A stretch of 64,000 nt of DNA from Glandiceps talaboti (taxonomy: Eukaryota; Hemichordata; Enteropneusta; Spengelidae). Each line of letters begins with the position of its first letter. Positions within the stretch are counted from its first letter, which is position 1. Below, piece by piece: positions 45,862 through 59,700 of this stretch. The notes under the pieces were generated by a model that worked only from the letters and a program-made list of their open reading frames with translations, had not been told where the DNA came from and searched no databases. Both the position numbers and the translations under genes were made by a program. Where the stretch lies: positions 15,661,246 through 15,725,245 of the forward strand of contig NC_135555.1 of assembly GCF_964340395.1 (NCBI RefSeq), read 5' to 3'.

Positions 45862-48800
45862 AGAAAATCAGAGACAGACAGACACACAGACACAGTCAGA
45901 GGCAAGGCCTCCAGGCGTACTCAGACATGTGTCAAGAAAATTCAAAATTAAACCATTATATATTCATCCATGTGACAAAATTAATATTTCTGTACAAAGA
46001 AACCTTGTCACCTTTTGACATGGCTCTATGTATTAAATTTACCTGGTTTGGAAAGATAGTCCTTACATTGACTGGCAATGGATCACATCTCTGGTCTGAA
46101 CTTGTGTGAAGATGAACACATTTGTTGTACATTTGTACCACAACACCAATAAACTGTGGTAACTTAAGTAACTTATGGTGGACTTCTTTGTTTACAAGTT
46201 CCATTACTCTGAAAGTTAAATTAAACATGTTTAATGTAAAAAAAAAAAAGTTAAATTTCTAATTTTTAATAATTATATTACTTCTCAATACAATATTTTA
46301 CAGCATTTTCATCAACCTGAATTATTGAAATTATCACAAGTTAATATGTAAATACTAAAATATTGGAATACTGACAATAGAGGCAGTTCTGATATTTACA
46401 GAAGCAACTCAAAAATTGTGGGAGCAAGTGGACTTCGTGGATATTTTAGTTAAATGTGCATCTCAGTATATAAATACAATGTTGAATTCAACCTTATAGC
46501 TAAAATGATGTAGGCTTGGGTGGTTGACTCATGGGACATTATGTTTTTGACACAAAGATAGACACATTTCAACTCTAGACTGAAAATACCAGAGACACAG
46601 CACAACACAGCAGGATCCTTTGCCCAATCACACTGAACACTGATAAGCATTGCTATTCTTAATTCACACTGAATGATATAAATACTGATTCACACACCTG
46701 AAAAACACTGTTGGATATAGCCTACTAATATGAGATGGCGCATCTAGTTTCTTCCTCTGGACGATAGAGTCTGCTGTAAAGTGTGTAGTACAGAAATGTT
46801 TTACCACAAATGTCTAAATTATAGTATACACTGTCAGTCATTATGAGTTTGTATACTTCATATACTCAACCTCCATTTAACAGTAAATGAGGATTCAAAC
46901 AAGTTTCAACTCAGTGCTCCTCAGCAATAGGGAACTTGCAAACCCGCCAAGTTGAATGTTGCATCATGGGAAATTTGATAATAAATATTAATCAAATAGT
47001 GTTGTAAACAATAATGTTACATTGTTTTTAACCACAAATGATCAATTCATAGTTGCACTGACCATTGTGAGAGGTTTATTTTATCAGTAGCTCCAGATTA
47101 GGTATTACGATAACCACCGTCCTTTGCGTCTGAGCATGCTCAGTCTGGATTGCAAGCTCCCTATTGCACATAATTTAAGTGATGTAAAATCTTGAAATAA
47201 CACTTGAGTACCCAAAGTTCATGAAAATGCCTTAGATGTCCTGCAGCGGTGTTCATTATTGTGTTAAATTCACAGTTTTGACTTACCATCAAATACTTGT
47301 AAATAGTTTGGGTTTAGTGTTAGCATTTCAGTGAGTAGTGACAGATGGTTATCTCTCTGATATTCTAGATAACTCCTACTAGCTGCTGATGCCAACAGAC
47401 ACTCACACAGACACAAACAGACCTGAAAAATAGATTTAGATAATTCATGAAATTCTTTGTTTTTTCAAATTGCAGTAACATGAACATTTTGATAGAACAT
47501 GAAACCATATTTAAGCATATTTTAGATTTTAGAAATCACAAAATACTAGAAATGTTTCCTATCAGCCATTTTTTTCTTTTTTGCACACTTTTCTTTTCTT
47601 TGAACAACATAACAAGGACACTAGGACCTCTTGTAATTTCTGGAAGAAATTAAAATCATACTCCAAACCACTTCATTTTAAACATAAAACTGTATCACAA
47701 CAAACACCACATCACAGATTTTCCACACCAGTCTCGTACTGGAAACTTCAGTGGGTGTTAACATTTTCTGCGAATTCTGAGAACCTACATAGGGAGTACA
47801 CATATGTAACACAGTTACCAGGTAATACAGTAACAATACATACTTCATTTCCCACTGTTGGACTCTCCTTAACAAAGGCTTGAAGTCTCTGACAAACATC
47901 TTTCGGTGACTTGGCATCCTTGCTATGCACTATGGCTTGGTAGATAGATACTGACATTACCAACGGAGATACAATATTGCTTGAAGTTGTACAGGGTAGG
48001 GTAATATTGATATCTGAACTTAGAAGATTTTGAGACCATCGATGCAGTTGGTCAACTTCTTGTAAACCTGACGACTGTTGTGTAAATACTCTATGGTAAA
48101 GATTGGATATAATTGGCTTTAGTCTATGCCAATGAAACTGTAATCAAAACAAATTAGAAAGCCATGTTATAAATATATTTGCAACTTCAATAATAATGCA
48201 TATTAATATGATTTCAAAAAAATTTTCTCTCCCTATAACCATGCTATGAAAATTAGCTATATTTTTCCCTGTAACTTGTCAAGGATATTTTCTCCAGTTT
48301 TTTTTTTAATCCTTGAAGTATCAATGTAATCTATATAGTTCATGGTATACATTGCCCACTTTCTGCAAATCAAAATTTCCTTTGTTTTTACATATCATTT
48401 TACATGGCATCAACATTGTCCACCTAATGTCAAACAATTTAAGAGGAAAGTGACTGGAAATAGAAACATTTACACCAGTGAGGGCGCTGTCATGGCAGGG
48501 TCTTTAGACTTATATATCTAACTTGAAGGGTTGCATGTAGTACTGAGACGTTACCTTTCACAAAGACGTAATTTTGGTCACAACGCCCTCTATCTTCTGT
48601 ACTGACATACATGTAATTAAAATATACTCATGTCATTTATGCAATCAGCATTGTGAGGACTTGCTAATATTTGTTTACTCCTCAGAAATATTTCTAGATA
48701 TTATTGTCAGTAACTATTGAAGTGAATGTGCTGATAACAAACTGTTTTGGATGATACAGCTGTGTTGAAAACTACCAACTTTAATTACTTACCATAACTG

Positions 48801-50756
48801 AATGTAGTAGAATTGAACTTTGTTGTAACAACAAAGGGACCATGGATGGGTTGGGTTCTCTTTGGAATTGGACAGCTGATAAGTAACCCTGTGAAAGTAA
48901 TATCAGTAAGGGAAACAATGAAATAACTGTTATAAGCACTACCATCATCAGTGCCACCATCACCACTACCACCAACACCACCACCACCACCACCACCACC
49001 ACCAACACGACAAACACCATCACCACCACCAACACGACAAACACCATCACCACCACCACCAACATCATCACCATCGCTATCTCCATCAACTACAGTGTTA
49101 CAGCTAGTACCTGAGGAAACAGTCCTTCAATTTACATTCCATATTTGTTCAAGATTAAAAATATTATTACATATGAACCATGTGATTAATTGCACTGGTA
49201 TGTGCATACTAGTGGTATAATTTACACTGCAGTGGAAGACCAAATATATCATTGTATACATGTATGTAAATTATATGCAAATGAGTACACAATCAGACTC
49301 GTCCATGAAATCAAGTGATAGCAGTATGATTTTTATGAAATTTTGTTGTTTGGTAAAACATACAGTAATAATAACAGAACACCATTATGCATAAGTGTCA
49401 GTGTGGTATGCTGGGAATATTTGCACATGTTTGCAGTGTTTTCTGCGGTACCTTCCCTCACTATGCTTGTTAAAGTACGGCCACAGAGGACACTCTAAGC
49501 ACTCGTGCAAACACCACTTGCACTCACGTCATGGGGTTCTTTCTGTCATAGTATTTACTTACAGTAATGAAGTACTCTGTCACTGAATAAGGCAAGACAG
49601 CAGGAAATTGTTCATCTATCAATACATCTCCCTGTTATACAAATATAAAACCAATCTTCAACATAGTTTACATAGCAAACAAAAATTTATGATTTTTGTC
49701 AACAGCAATGATAAAATTAAAAATTGAAAGGTGGGAATTCATAACTCAAGTCTAAGAAAGGAAGAAAGACCAGTAGTATAACAAGATTTATGGATAGTTT
49801 TGTAGGAATAGAGAGAGGGGTGGGTAATAGAAACAGATTGGCAGACAGAGACAGATAGAGAGACTCAGCGAAACGGATAGACAAATAAAGAGGCAGACCG
49901 ATAGATAATAAGCCACTGATAGAGATGGTGAGACAGAGACTAAGAAAGACACACATGCAGTCAGACAGACAGACAGACAGAGACAGACAGACTGACAGAC
50001 AGAAGGACAGACAGACAGATGGCATGCATTCATATCATTTATCAGAGAAGTCAGCAGACTTACCAGATAGGTGTTGACAAAGTCAGCTACTTTCTTCACC
50101 GAGTCTCCAGTTACTTGCTGATATGGACAGTCAGTGTACACCAGATAGATAGGTAAACATTGCATTAACCTGGATATAGCAATACACACAGATTATTTCC
50201 TGTATATGTAATTTGAAGTAAGAACTAAGAAACAAACCTATGCAAATAAAGGTTATTACTACAGATACACTGTGTAGAATATTACATCATACATACATTT
50301 ACAATTACTCTGGGAAAAATTAAGAAAACTCATAAATACCTTGTGAGACAATTAATGTGTTCAGTATATTTGATCTTGGTTGATAAATCCATGCTACCAC
50401 TATCTGTATTATCAAATATGACGCTGTCTGTATTATCAAATCTGGACTGTAGCAATGATATAAGCCAAGGCTGTGAATCAGTTGCCATGGTAGATGGTGT
50501 CTCTATTCCAAGGTATGGTATGAGTTCCTATTGGAGTAAAATGATTTACGATCAATATATATAGTAAAGATTCTTTTGTAATCATAAATTCACCAATTAC
50601 TAGTAAAGAAACAGGAACAAAGTGTATTTTATATTGCTCTTGGTCACTGCTTTCTGAGGCACAGATATTGTATTTCATTTTTATTTCATTATAATTATAA
50701 TATCTGCTTTTTTGACAAGGCTGATTTGTGATGTTAACTGTTATGCTAATGACTCC

Positions 50757-50796
<40 letters not shown>

Positions 50797-53700
50797 CGAT
50801 GATGAATATATCATATACAAGTACATGTACATTGTTAGCATCGAAATAAATCTTACCTGCAAACAACAGACAATATCAGCACGACTACCATGAATACTTT
50901 GCATTCCCACATTTTGGGTGAAGTCACATGACTGGTTGCCATGACTACTCGTCACCATTGGTGATTTAGAGTCCAAGTCATATTTTAGTAAGGTTTCTAA
51001 GAGAACACTGCATGCATGTCTATAGGAACCACTGCAACCTCCATTGTCAATGTCTTGAGGTAGATATACTCTGTGAATGGCCCAGTGTTGGTAATTGTGT
51101 CTGTTGGCAAGATATCAGATTTCAAAATAAAGAATTTAATTGAAATAATTATAGATAATGGGTTGATAAAGGATGGAGGGCTGTATCACCGTAACAATAC
51201 ATTTTGTTTATTGATCGATTTATTTCACTTTTATATCTAACAATAAAAGTCAACCTGAAGGTGGGACCTCATAAATGTCCATAGGACAGTTTTATTTCCA
51301 AGCTGGAGATAGTTATCTTCGGACTAAATTAGCATTAAACTCATACAATTATCTCATACATCAAGTGTTCCTTACCGATCTACATCACTTAATATATCCT
51401 GGTGAGGTTGTACTTGGAGTTCCAAACTGAGCCACTCTGTCAAGGACATCTGTGAGTTTATAGAACATAGTATAATTACATATAGATAGGTACTATTCAT
51501 AGGTACTATTATAGGTACCTTTTCTTTAGGATTTGCACATGTTTGATACATAACAAGCCAGTAATAGACTGCTCATTTGCCACCAAACATGAGTCATCTG
51601 TTTTATAGAATAATGAGTATATATTGAATAATCAATCAAGGTGAAAATATGAACATGTAAAACAAATTATGATACAAGTAAAAGCAAAGATAAAACTGAA
51701 CAATTAAATTGGTACCTACTTTCTCCATTGTTTCATACAGCTGTTGAAATTTGCTTGATTTGTATATCATCAACACAGTCATCTGATCAGTATCACCTGA
51801 TAACGACATAAGTTGTAAAATAACAATCACAAAATATGGTGGTTATTTTGTAGAAACGGCAACCATTTTGGATTCACATTTTGATATCAAAATTTTGTCA
51901 GTGTGATAATTGCATTTTTTTGGAGTGTCATTTTTGGAATGCATACTAACTTTTCATCAAAAATGGAAACATTTGGAAGTTGTCCTTACCAAAATGAGTA
52001 CTTTCTGGAGATTGCAAAAAATCTGGTTGGAAGTCCCATCTTGCACTAGGGTAAAGTCTGGGAACAAGGTAACAAAACTGAAAGAGAAGATGGCATGACA
52101 AGTCATGATGAATATCACGTAAAAAAAAATACAGGGTTGTATATATTCACAATTGTCGATACAGTTTTCATGCCAAGTTGACATGTCAATGCTGATGAGT
52201 GATTATTTACGGTAGAATACTGCACCTGTGAGACAAATTTCCATATCATCAAAGTTGTTCAAATCTCAATCTCCAAACTTTGCCCCTAAATGAAACTGTG
52301 TTAAACTTTGTTCCTAGTCCTTTTGAATGCTTAACAGAATTTTGAGTTCAGCATCTTGTTTTCACGGAAATTGACAATCCTTTATTTTCCAATAGAGTTA
52401 TTAAACACAGCATGTGGCAGCCATTTTGAATTCTAAAATGGGTTCAATGCAACCACATTTTAATGAGTTTGGAAGTTCATGGGTTTTGGAGTACATCATG
52501 ATTTCTTATATATAAGATAGGAATATAATTATATAAATTACATTGCTTGAAGTTATAACTCACCCTTTTTACAAGTTCACTTGGAATATAAACTTTATTA
52601 TCCATGGGACGCTGTAAAGTAGATATTACACTCTCATCAAAGGATACAAACACATGTTGTAGTATGCTGGAGAAAAACCTTTTAAAAAAAGAAGAAATTA
52701 TTCTAAAATAGTGCAGAATATGTTGGACACAAACAGCTATCAATAAATAAATCATTTATGAATTTCATCTTATTTGGGTTGAATTAATTATTCTACAAGT
52801 TTCCTTAATTTCATTTGATGTTGATTGCTGTCAATCTTTATACAACTGCCTTTTTACTTACTTTGTTGAGAATGTCATCCAATTCTTGTTGTGCAATGGA
52901 AGATACTTGCAGATCATTGGAAAAAATAGCCTCACTTGATCCTGGAATCAAAGATGATTAATACATTGCAGGGAAAGGTCAAGAGTGGGAATAAGCTTGA
53001 CACATCAATGCCAATGGAAAAAAAAACATGAGAGGAATTCCATAGACTTGAGTTTAGGAATAAACCACTACATCCAACCACAAGTCTTACTCTGTTTCCA
53101 AATATACTCAATCAAGAATTGTATAAATGCTCATAATTCTTTTTGTAAATGCTCATAAATAGATAAAAATATAGGATGATTTGATAACATGCAATGGAGG
53201 ATAGATATGGTTGTTGTTGTTGTTGTTGTTGTTGGTTTTTTGTTGTTGTTGTTGTTGTTGTTGTTGTGTTGTTGTTGGTTTTTTTTTTGGGGGGGGGGCA
53301 TAACAGAATATTGCATTCAGTCATGCACTCTACCCTTTAACACATGCAATAAATGATAGTTTTCAATCTTAGCTTGCTTTTATATATAGTTTAATCAATT
53401 CATGCAAAGACAAAGTGAGTAATACTAGTAAGACCAAGACATGAGTTGTTGTCAAGAACAGAAAATAGAATTGTGTGTGCTAAAATAGTTTTACAAATAC
53501 AAGGAACTCACTTTGTCAGATGTAGTACACATAGTACTGTATTTCAATCTCACTGGTAGAAACTTGTCTTCAACTTGTCCAAGGTGTAGTAGAAACACAG
53601 CTAGGCAGGTAACTTGACAGTCTGTTAACTGTGGACCCTGTGTTGAAAGGCAGTATGGGATAGTGCGCCCTCTAAGTTAATTTAATGTACAAGTGATCCA

Positions 53701-56700
53701 CATACATTTCTTGTAACACGCCAACATTTAGTATCCTCATATCATTTACTATATTGTGACTTACAAGAAAATGCATTTTATTTTATCAAAGTTGTCCCAT
53801 TTTGTAGAAGTCAGCAGTTTCTTGTGACACATCAAAATTTTGTGATTCAAAGTATTTTACTATGTTGCAACTTTTATCAGATTATGAATGAATTTTCTTT
53901 GTATTCTGGGCTGACAGCCATTAAGTAAAACAAAGTGATCATGATGTATAATTATTAGTATGTTGCAACTTCATCAAAAAAACAACATTTTATGATATCA
54001 TTTGAACCAAGACCAAAACTTTAATGAGAAAGCACAGTTGCTCAAATATTGACTCCCTCACAAAATCTTTAATTTATGTCACTCTAAACAATGTACATTT
54101 GCAACTTTAAAGTGGAATGTCATTGTCTGAAATAGAGGCATTTTCTGGAGAGTCATTTCATCATTTTACATCTACTGGGGTATATTACATGTATTGGTGA
54201 TAATAACGCGATTGTGAAGAGTCACGAATAATTAAGCCATATATGTCATTATTCTGTTATAATGTATTGTATGTCAAGTGACTCTGTGACCCATAATCAA
54301 AGACAAACTCACTGTTTCTCTGTTATCATGTGCATTGCATCACAGTCAGATCTGAATCTATTATGAGTGAAGAAAAGCAACGAGTGAGAGAGTGAGACAG
54401 TCAGTCAGTCAGTCAGTCAGTCAGTCAGTCAATCCATTTGTCAGTGAGCAGGCAGGTGCACTTGATAACTCAACAGAAGACCTATTACACACTAACATAC
54501 AATACCTGTTTACATATTAGAAACCAAAGTCTTGTATAGAGTACAGGATGTATAGTCCTATGTGAACTCAACATAGTAATGAACTGTATACACCATGATG
54601 TACTTGTATCTGTTACTTCATGACAACTCAGTGTACCCAGAGTTTTACCAAAACCATTCAGTAGAATATCTACTAACTAAAAAGAAAGACGAAACAATAT
54701 TAAAGTCAATTACATTCAAAATAATAATAAAGTTTCCCTAGTATGCAATGTGAATGTCAAGTACAAAATCTACCTGAAATATGTTGTCTACATAATTTTT
54801 ATATACAAATGTACAATATGGTAATAAGTCTAAAAATCACTATTATAATAATTATAAATAACTGTAATCAGCTTATCTATAAATTCGGAATCAGCTGTCT
54901 TCCATGGGGGTGGGGGGTTCTTATTTCAAAACTTGGGTTTTCATGGTATTCTTTCATCCATTGCTTTAAGTTACAATAGGTCTGTAGAAGGGTATGATAT
55001 AGTCTGATATACTGGAATGAACATTTGTCTTTCACTGAAAAAACTAGATGTAGCACTTGACTGTCAAGTCATTTGTGCTTTAATCCCATTGTGTATAGTA
55101 AATAAGGCAAAGTATGTGAAAATTATAAACTAATAACACCTACATTGTACACAGAAATTTGATTGTACGACATGTCAGCATGTCATTTGTACTGTCTTGC
55201 TTTACATGCTAGCCATTGCTAATGTTGCTAACAATGTATGGTGTTAAAATGTTCTATCAATCATATGCAGCACAAACGTATACATTACAGACTCTCTACT
55301 GTTTACGGCCATGATATCATAAACTTGTTTCTGTACTACATTGTTGTATATAAATGCACTGGTGTTACAGCTGTGCTGTACTGGGGCCCAAAAGGTTACT
55401 TACTTAGGATAGACCTTCTAATCTTTTGTGTATTCTTTCACTTCAATCTGAAATTAAAAGTTATCAGTTATGTGTTAAACATACCTGTAGATGTGGTGAT
55501 GTCATACTGGGGTAATTGATGTCAAGTTCAAACACATTTACAGCTACTGTAGTTGGTTTGTTTAGAGCTATCGCACTCTGTAGTCTGTCCGACAGGATAG
55601 AAATATGGGCAGTCAAGTCTGTAAGAAATATGACAATAGAATTAGGGGGGTCAGTCATTAAACACAGGCTGGGTGGGGGTGGGTGTTGGTGTTTTGGTGG
55701 GGTGGGGATCATTTTGGAAAATAACATGAGATGTAGTGGTGTGATCATATATCAAATAATACTTGTAATTATATAAAAAGACTATACAATTGTTGGAGCT
55801 GTACTCACTCTCTCACTTCTCACTTCATGAAATAGAAATCTGACTGTGAAGATAATGAAAAACTGACCAGAAATCACATGGTAAACTACATATGTTAGAA
55901 AAATATTCATAACAAGCAATTTAAAGGCCCATGATTCAATCCTAGGTTTTCATAGTTCAGTCTTCTGTATTATTAGCGGAGCCTTAATCATTTATTAGGG
56001 CCATTCTATTGTTGAGGACCACCTTTTCTGTAATGATCAGATACCTGTTTTTCAAGCATGAATTTTACTTCTAAATGCAAACTAGTAACGTGCAAACGAG
56101 TTCTTGATTTACCCTGGTTAAGGGATGCTCTATAGGCAAAAATCTCAATCAGGTCATGACTGTAAATATATTACGTGCATACCAGAATGCCTATTGTGAG
56201 GTGACTTCATAGATTTGAGGACAATCTCTGGTAGTTTATCAAGACTGTATTTTAACTGATCCAATGGTTCTAAGTCTTCTTCCATGGAGTCATCAGAAAA
56301 TGCACCTGGAAATATAATAGGATGTCAAAATTAACCCTTGTGCATTGCAAAAAAGGGGGAGAGCAAAAACAGTTTTCAGTGAAATATTGATCCACGATGA
56401 AATACTAGTCACTTGTCATATATATTCTAAGCCACTTATAAATGTAGACTGTCTGCTTAGAGTCAGATAATGTAAGATGAGTTAACGGTCTGTCTGGTAA
56501 AGCATGCTTGTAAGGAGAATTTGCAATAACTGCTCAAAGGTTCTCAGACTAATGAACTACAACAGACGCACATTCTGGGTTTTTTTTCTGCTTCACATTA
56601 TATATTTCCCAACTGATTACAAACTTTTCTGGATATTTTTTTTACAAAATACTGTTATTTCTAGAAATACAAAAACATAAGATTGGTTTACCTTCTAGTA

Positions 56701-59700
56701 AAGAATTAATTTCTTTCTCACAAGCTTTGCTATAGTTTTGTACCATTGAAGCGGGAATTTTCTCAGTCCTGTGAAGGTAGAAAATATATGATAACTAATA
56801 TAAAAAAATTCTCAACAATGATGTATAAATAAATTCACTATTTAAGAAATTTTAATTTGTTTCCTCAAAAAAAAAAAAACCCAACCCATCTTAGATGTAA
56901 AACTAGACTGTTTTAAACGCTTGGATGTGTAGTTTATACCTATCATTACCTTTTCAAAAATCTTGTTTCTTTAATGTTTATATCATATTGGAACTTTTGA
57001 TAGTCCATTTGGTTTTAAAATCAATTATTTATATTCATCCTAAACACCCTGATATTACAATAAAATAGTAACTATAAAGATACCAGAAATTCAGATTTAT
57101 GAACCTTCCTACCTTTTAAGAGCTTCAATAAATTTCATTTTGGCATCTGGGACGTCTGGAAGCTAGAAATAAATAAATGTTCAAAATTTTGTTTTTCAGC
57201 TACATTATTTATTTTGTACTATTTACTTTGTGATGTCATCATCAACAGCGCCCTTTATCATGGAGTGCACAAGACTGACAGTTTGGACAGTTTGCAGTCA
57301 AAAGCTCTCAGCTTATCAACAGCACCCTCTATCATGGAGAGAACAAGACTGACAGTTTGCAGTCAAAAGTTCTCAGCTTATCAACAGCGCCCTCTATCAT
57401 GGAGTGAACAAGACTGACAGTTTGCAGTTGAAAGTTCTCAGCTTATCAAAACTATGTTGTGTGTATTGGTTAAAATTTTAGTACTTTTCGGCTCAACTAG
57501 TTAAGGTATAACCAGTTTACATTGACACTTTAGACCCTATACCAAATCTTTTACTATGTACACCTATACCAGTATAGACTTACCGTTGCATGTACGAAGT
57601 GATGGTAAAAATCACCCTGAGGTTAAAACTTAAAATCTAGAGTGTATACTCACCATTCTAGGTTTAAGAAGGGCTGGTAAGAATTGACCAAGATAGTACG
57701 GTTTCCTGAAGATACTGTAAACTCAAAAAAAAAAACCACATTATTAAGTTACTTTGATGAAATGATTCTTACAAACATCAAGTGTGGCAAGAAGATAGAA
57801 ATCTCGTTGTCATTTATTTCAAACATTTTGTGTTTTTACTTGCCCCCCCCCCCACCCCCATGCAATAATTCATGTCTTGTTGAGGAAAAGATTTTTGAGT
57901 TAAATAGCACACTGCAATACAAGCAATGTGGATCATTGCAATTTCTATCTTCTATGAGGACATCAGAATAACAGGCAAAAGATAATTGATTATATTTTAA
58001 TGCATAATGACCATAGACTATGATCAGACAAAGGCACACAATTTTTCAGCAAGCACTCAATTTTGTTTTTATAAGCTCTACCTTTAATATTTTGTAGCAA
58101 AAATCTTGTCAATGGTTTCTAAAAGAGGTCACATTATTTTGTAAATTGGATATGATTTACAATTAGCAGAACACTGATCTGTTTTTTAACAATTTGCAAA
58201 TTAATTGATATTTTACTTTTGAAGCAAAAGTGTTGTTGATGTAAGATTGATAATTATACCGTACCTAGCTTCCATAACACTTGATGGTATTTTACCATTT
58301 CTATCAAATGCTGCCACTGCTTGTTCCACATCATGCATGGCTTTCTCAACCCTCTAAAAAAAAAATAAAATAAAAAACCATCAAATCTGTTTGGATAACA
58401 TCAAGATTGTTGATCATTAAGACAAACAAGACTTGGGCATAAGGTAAGATCATCAGCATAAAAGGAGGCATCAACATTAAGAGTTGCCCCATTAACTTGG
58501 ACACAGATATTAAGACCATGCTTGTCCGTTAGATCTATTTGTCCAGGAGTATTGTCCGTGATGATGTCACAAAGTGATGTGATCATATAATACATGTAAA
58601 CAGCGCCATCTATCTTAGAGTGAACAAGACTTACACCTTTATGTTTGTAACTTTGAGAGTAAGCCACCGCTAGCTGGTTCTTTTCTTAATAGGGGTAGGC
58701 AATTGAGGGCGGAATGACACAATGAGTGCATATCTTACGTACTCTGTTCATGGCCAAAGTGTTGTTACATCTCTTACACTGTTACAGACTATCTTGTAAC
58801 AATATATGTATGGTATAACTTACCAGTCCTGTAAATGTACAACTTACCAGTCTTTTATTTTGCTTCTCTGTGCCATGACTGTCATCAGTAAACACTTCAC
58901 TTTCTGGTTCCTGTTAACAAAGAGGACATTACGATAAATTCTGAATCATTAATTAGTAAGTATATAATATTATCATTTGATATCAGTTTATTCACAGGGC
59001 ATGACTTTTTTATCAAGACTCTGATGGTTTAGTGTACCTTTAACAACTTTTGGTACCGTAGTCATCAAGAGATTGCACTAAGTGTTATATTTTTGTACAG
59101 TAAATTTTGCCTAGAAAAGTTCTTGCTGATGGCTACAGAATCAATTGACAAATTTATTTTAAAAAATACACTGACTTAAAAAGAGGATGTTCCCATGGTA
59201 ACAAAATACATTCTGTAAAATGTTACTAAAACAAATCTGAATATATATGAGGATAAATTAATAAGACATTTATTTATTTATTTAAAAATCCTTCTTAGGT
59301 GCAAAATGCAGTCAATTTTTTTAGCTCTTTTACCGCAAGTCTACAAGACACCAACTCTATGTGGCCAATTCTTAGTTAAAAGTCACTTTTGCTTAAATGA
59401 GGACCCACTCTAAAAAAAACATGTTTTACTTAACATGAAGTGTAGGAGCAAGTAAAGAGTACATCTGAAGCTTCTGCAATGATGGTGGGACTCACCTTAA
59501 GGTCTGCAAGTCTAGTCTTTGCCAGTGCTATGTAGTCCACATACAAAGATCTGCACTTTGGTAAAATATAAGGTGGATTCACAATATGTGTCTACAGGGT
59601 GAAATAGAAAATACACTGTTACTAACAGTACTGTAGAGAGAAGCTTAGACAATGACAGTGACACAAGCTTAAGAATCTGATGACATTTCTATTGTGTATA

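Larger units (their letters stand above)
45499..50527 (-). other. FANCA: FANCA exons in this window, last third
   Basis: In transcript order: 50340-50527, 50064-50169, 49563-49631, 48793-48888, 47844-48137 (294 nt, the longest), 47287-47422, 46698-46773, 46043-46208 and 45499-45651 with the stop. The 76-nt exon at 46698 was found by phase and by its match to the human RVAPDQHTRLLPFAFYS region (here [17 protein letters not shown]); its donor is a weaker GTGTGTG. Confidence 0.86.
50857..56768 (-). other. FANCA: FANCA exons in this window, middle third
   Basis: In transcript order: 56692-56768, 56183-56305, 55485-55618, 54506-54676, 53512-53637, 52862-52941, 52564-52678, 51990-52077, 51720-51796, 51376-51449 and 50857-51100. 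The 52862 exon is read [20 protein letters not shown], the only frame that keeps phase on both sides. Confidence 0.87.

Noticed and set aside
46450-46650. Minus-strand frame with [15 protein letters not shown] as a FANCA exon
   Set aside because: Phase and splice sites do not fit; the true intervening exon is 46698-46773.
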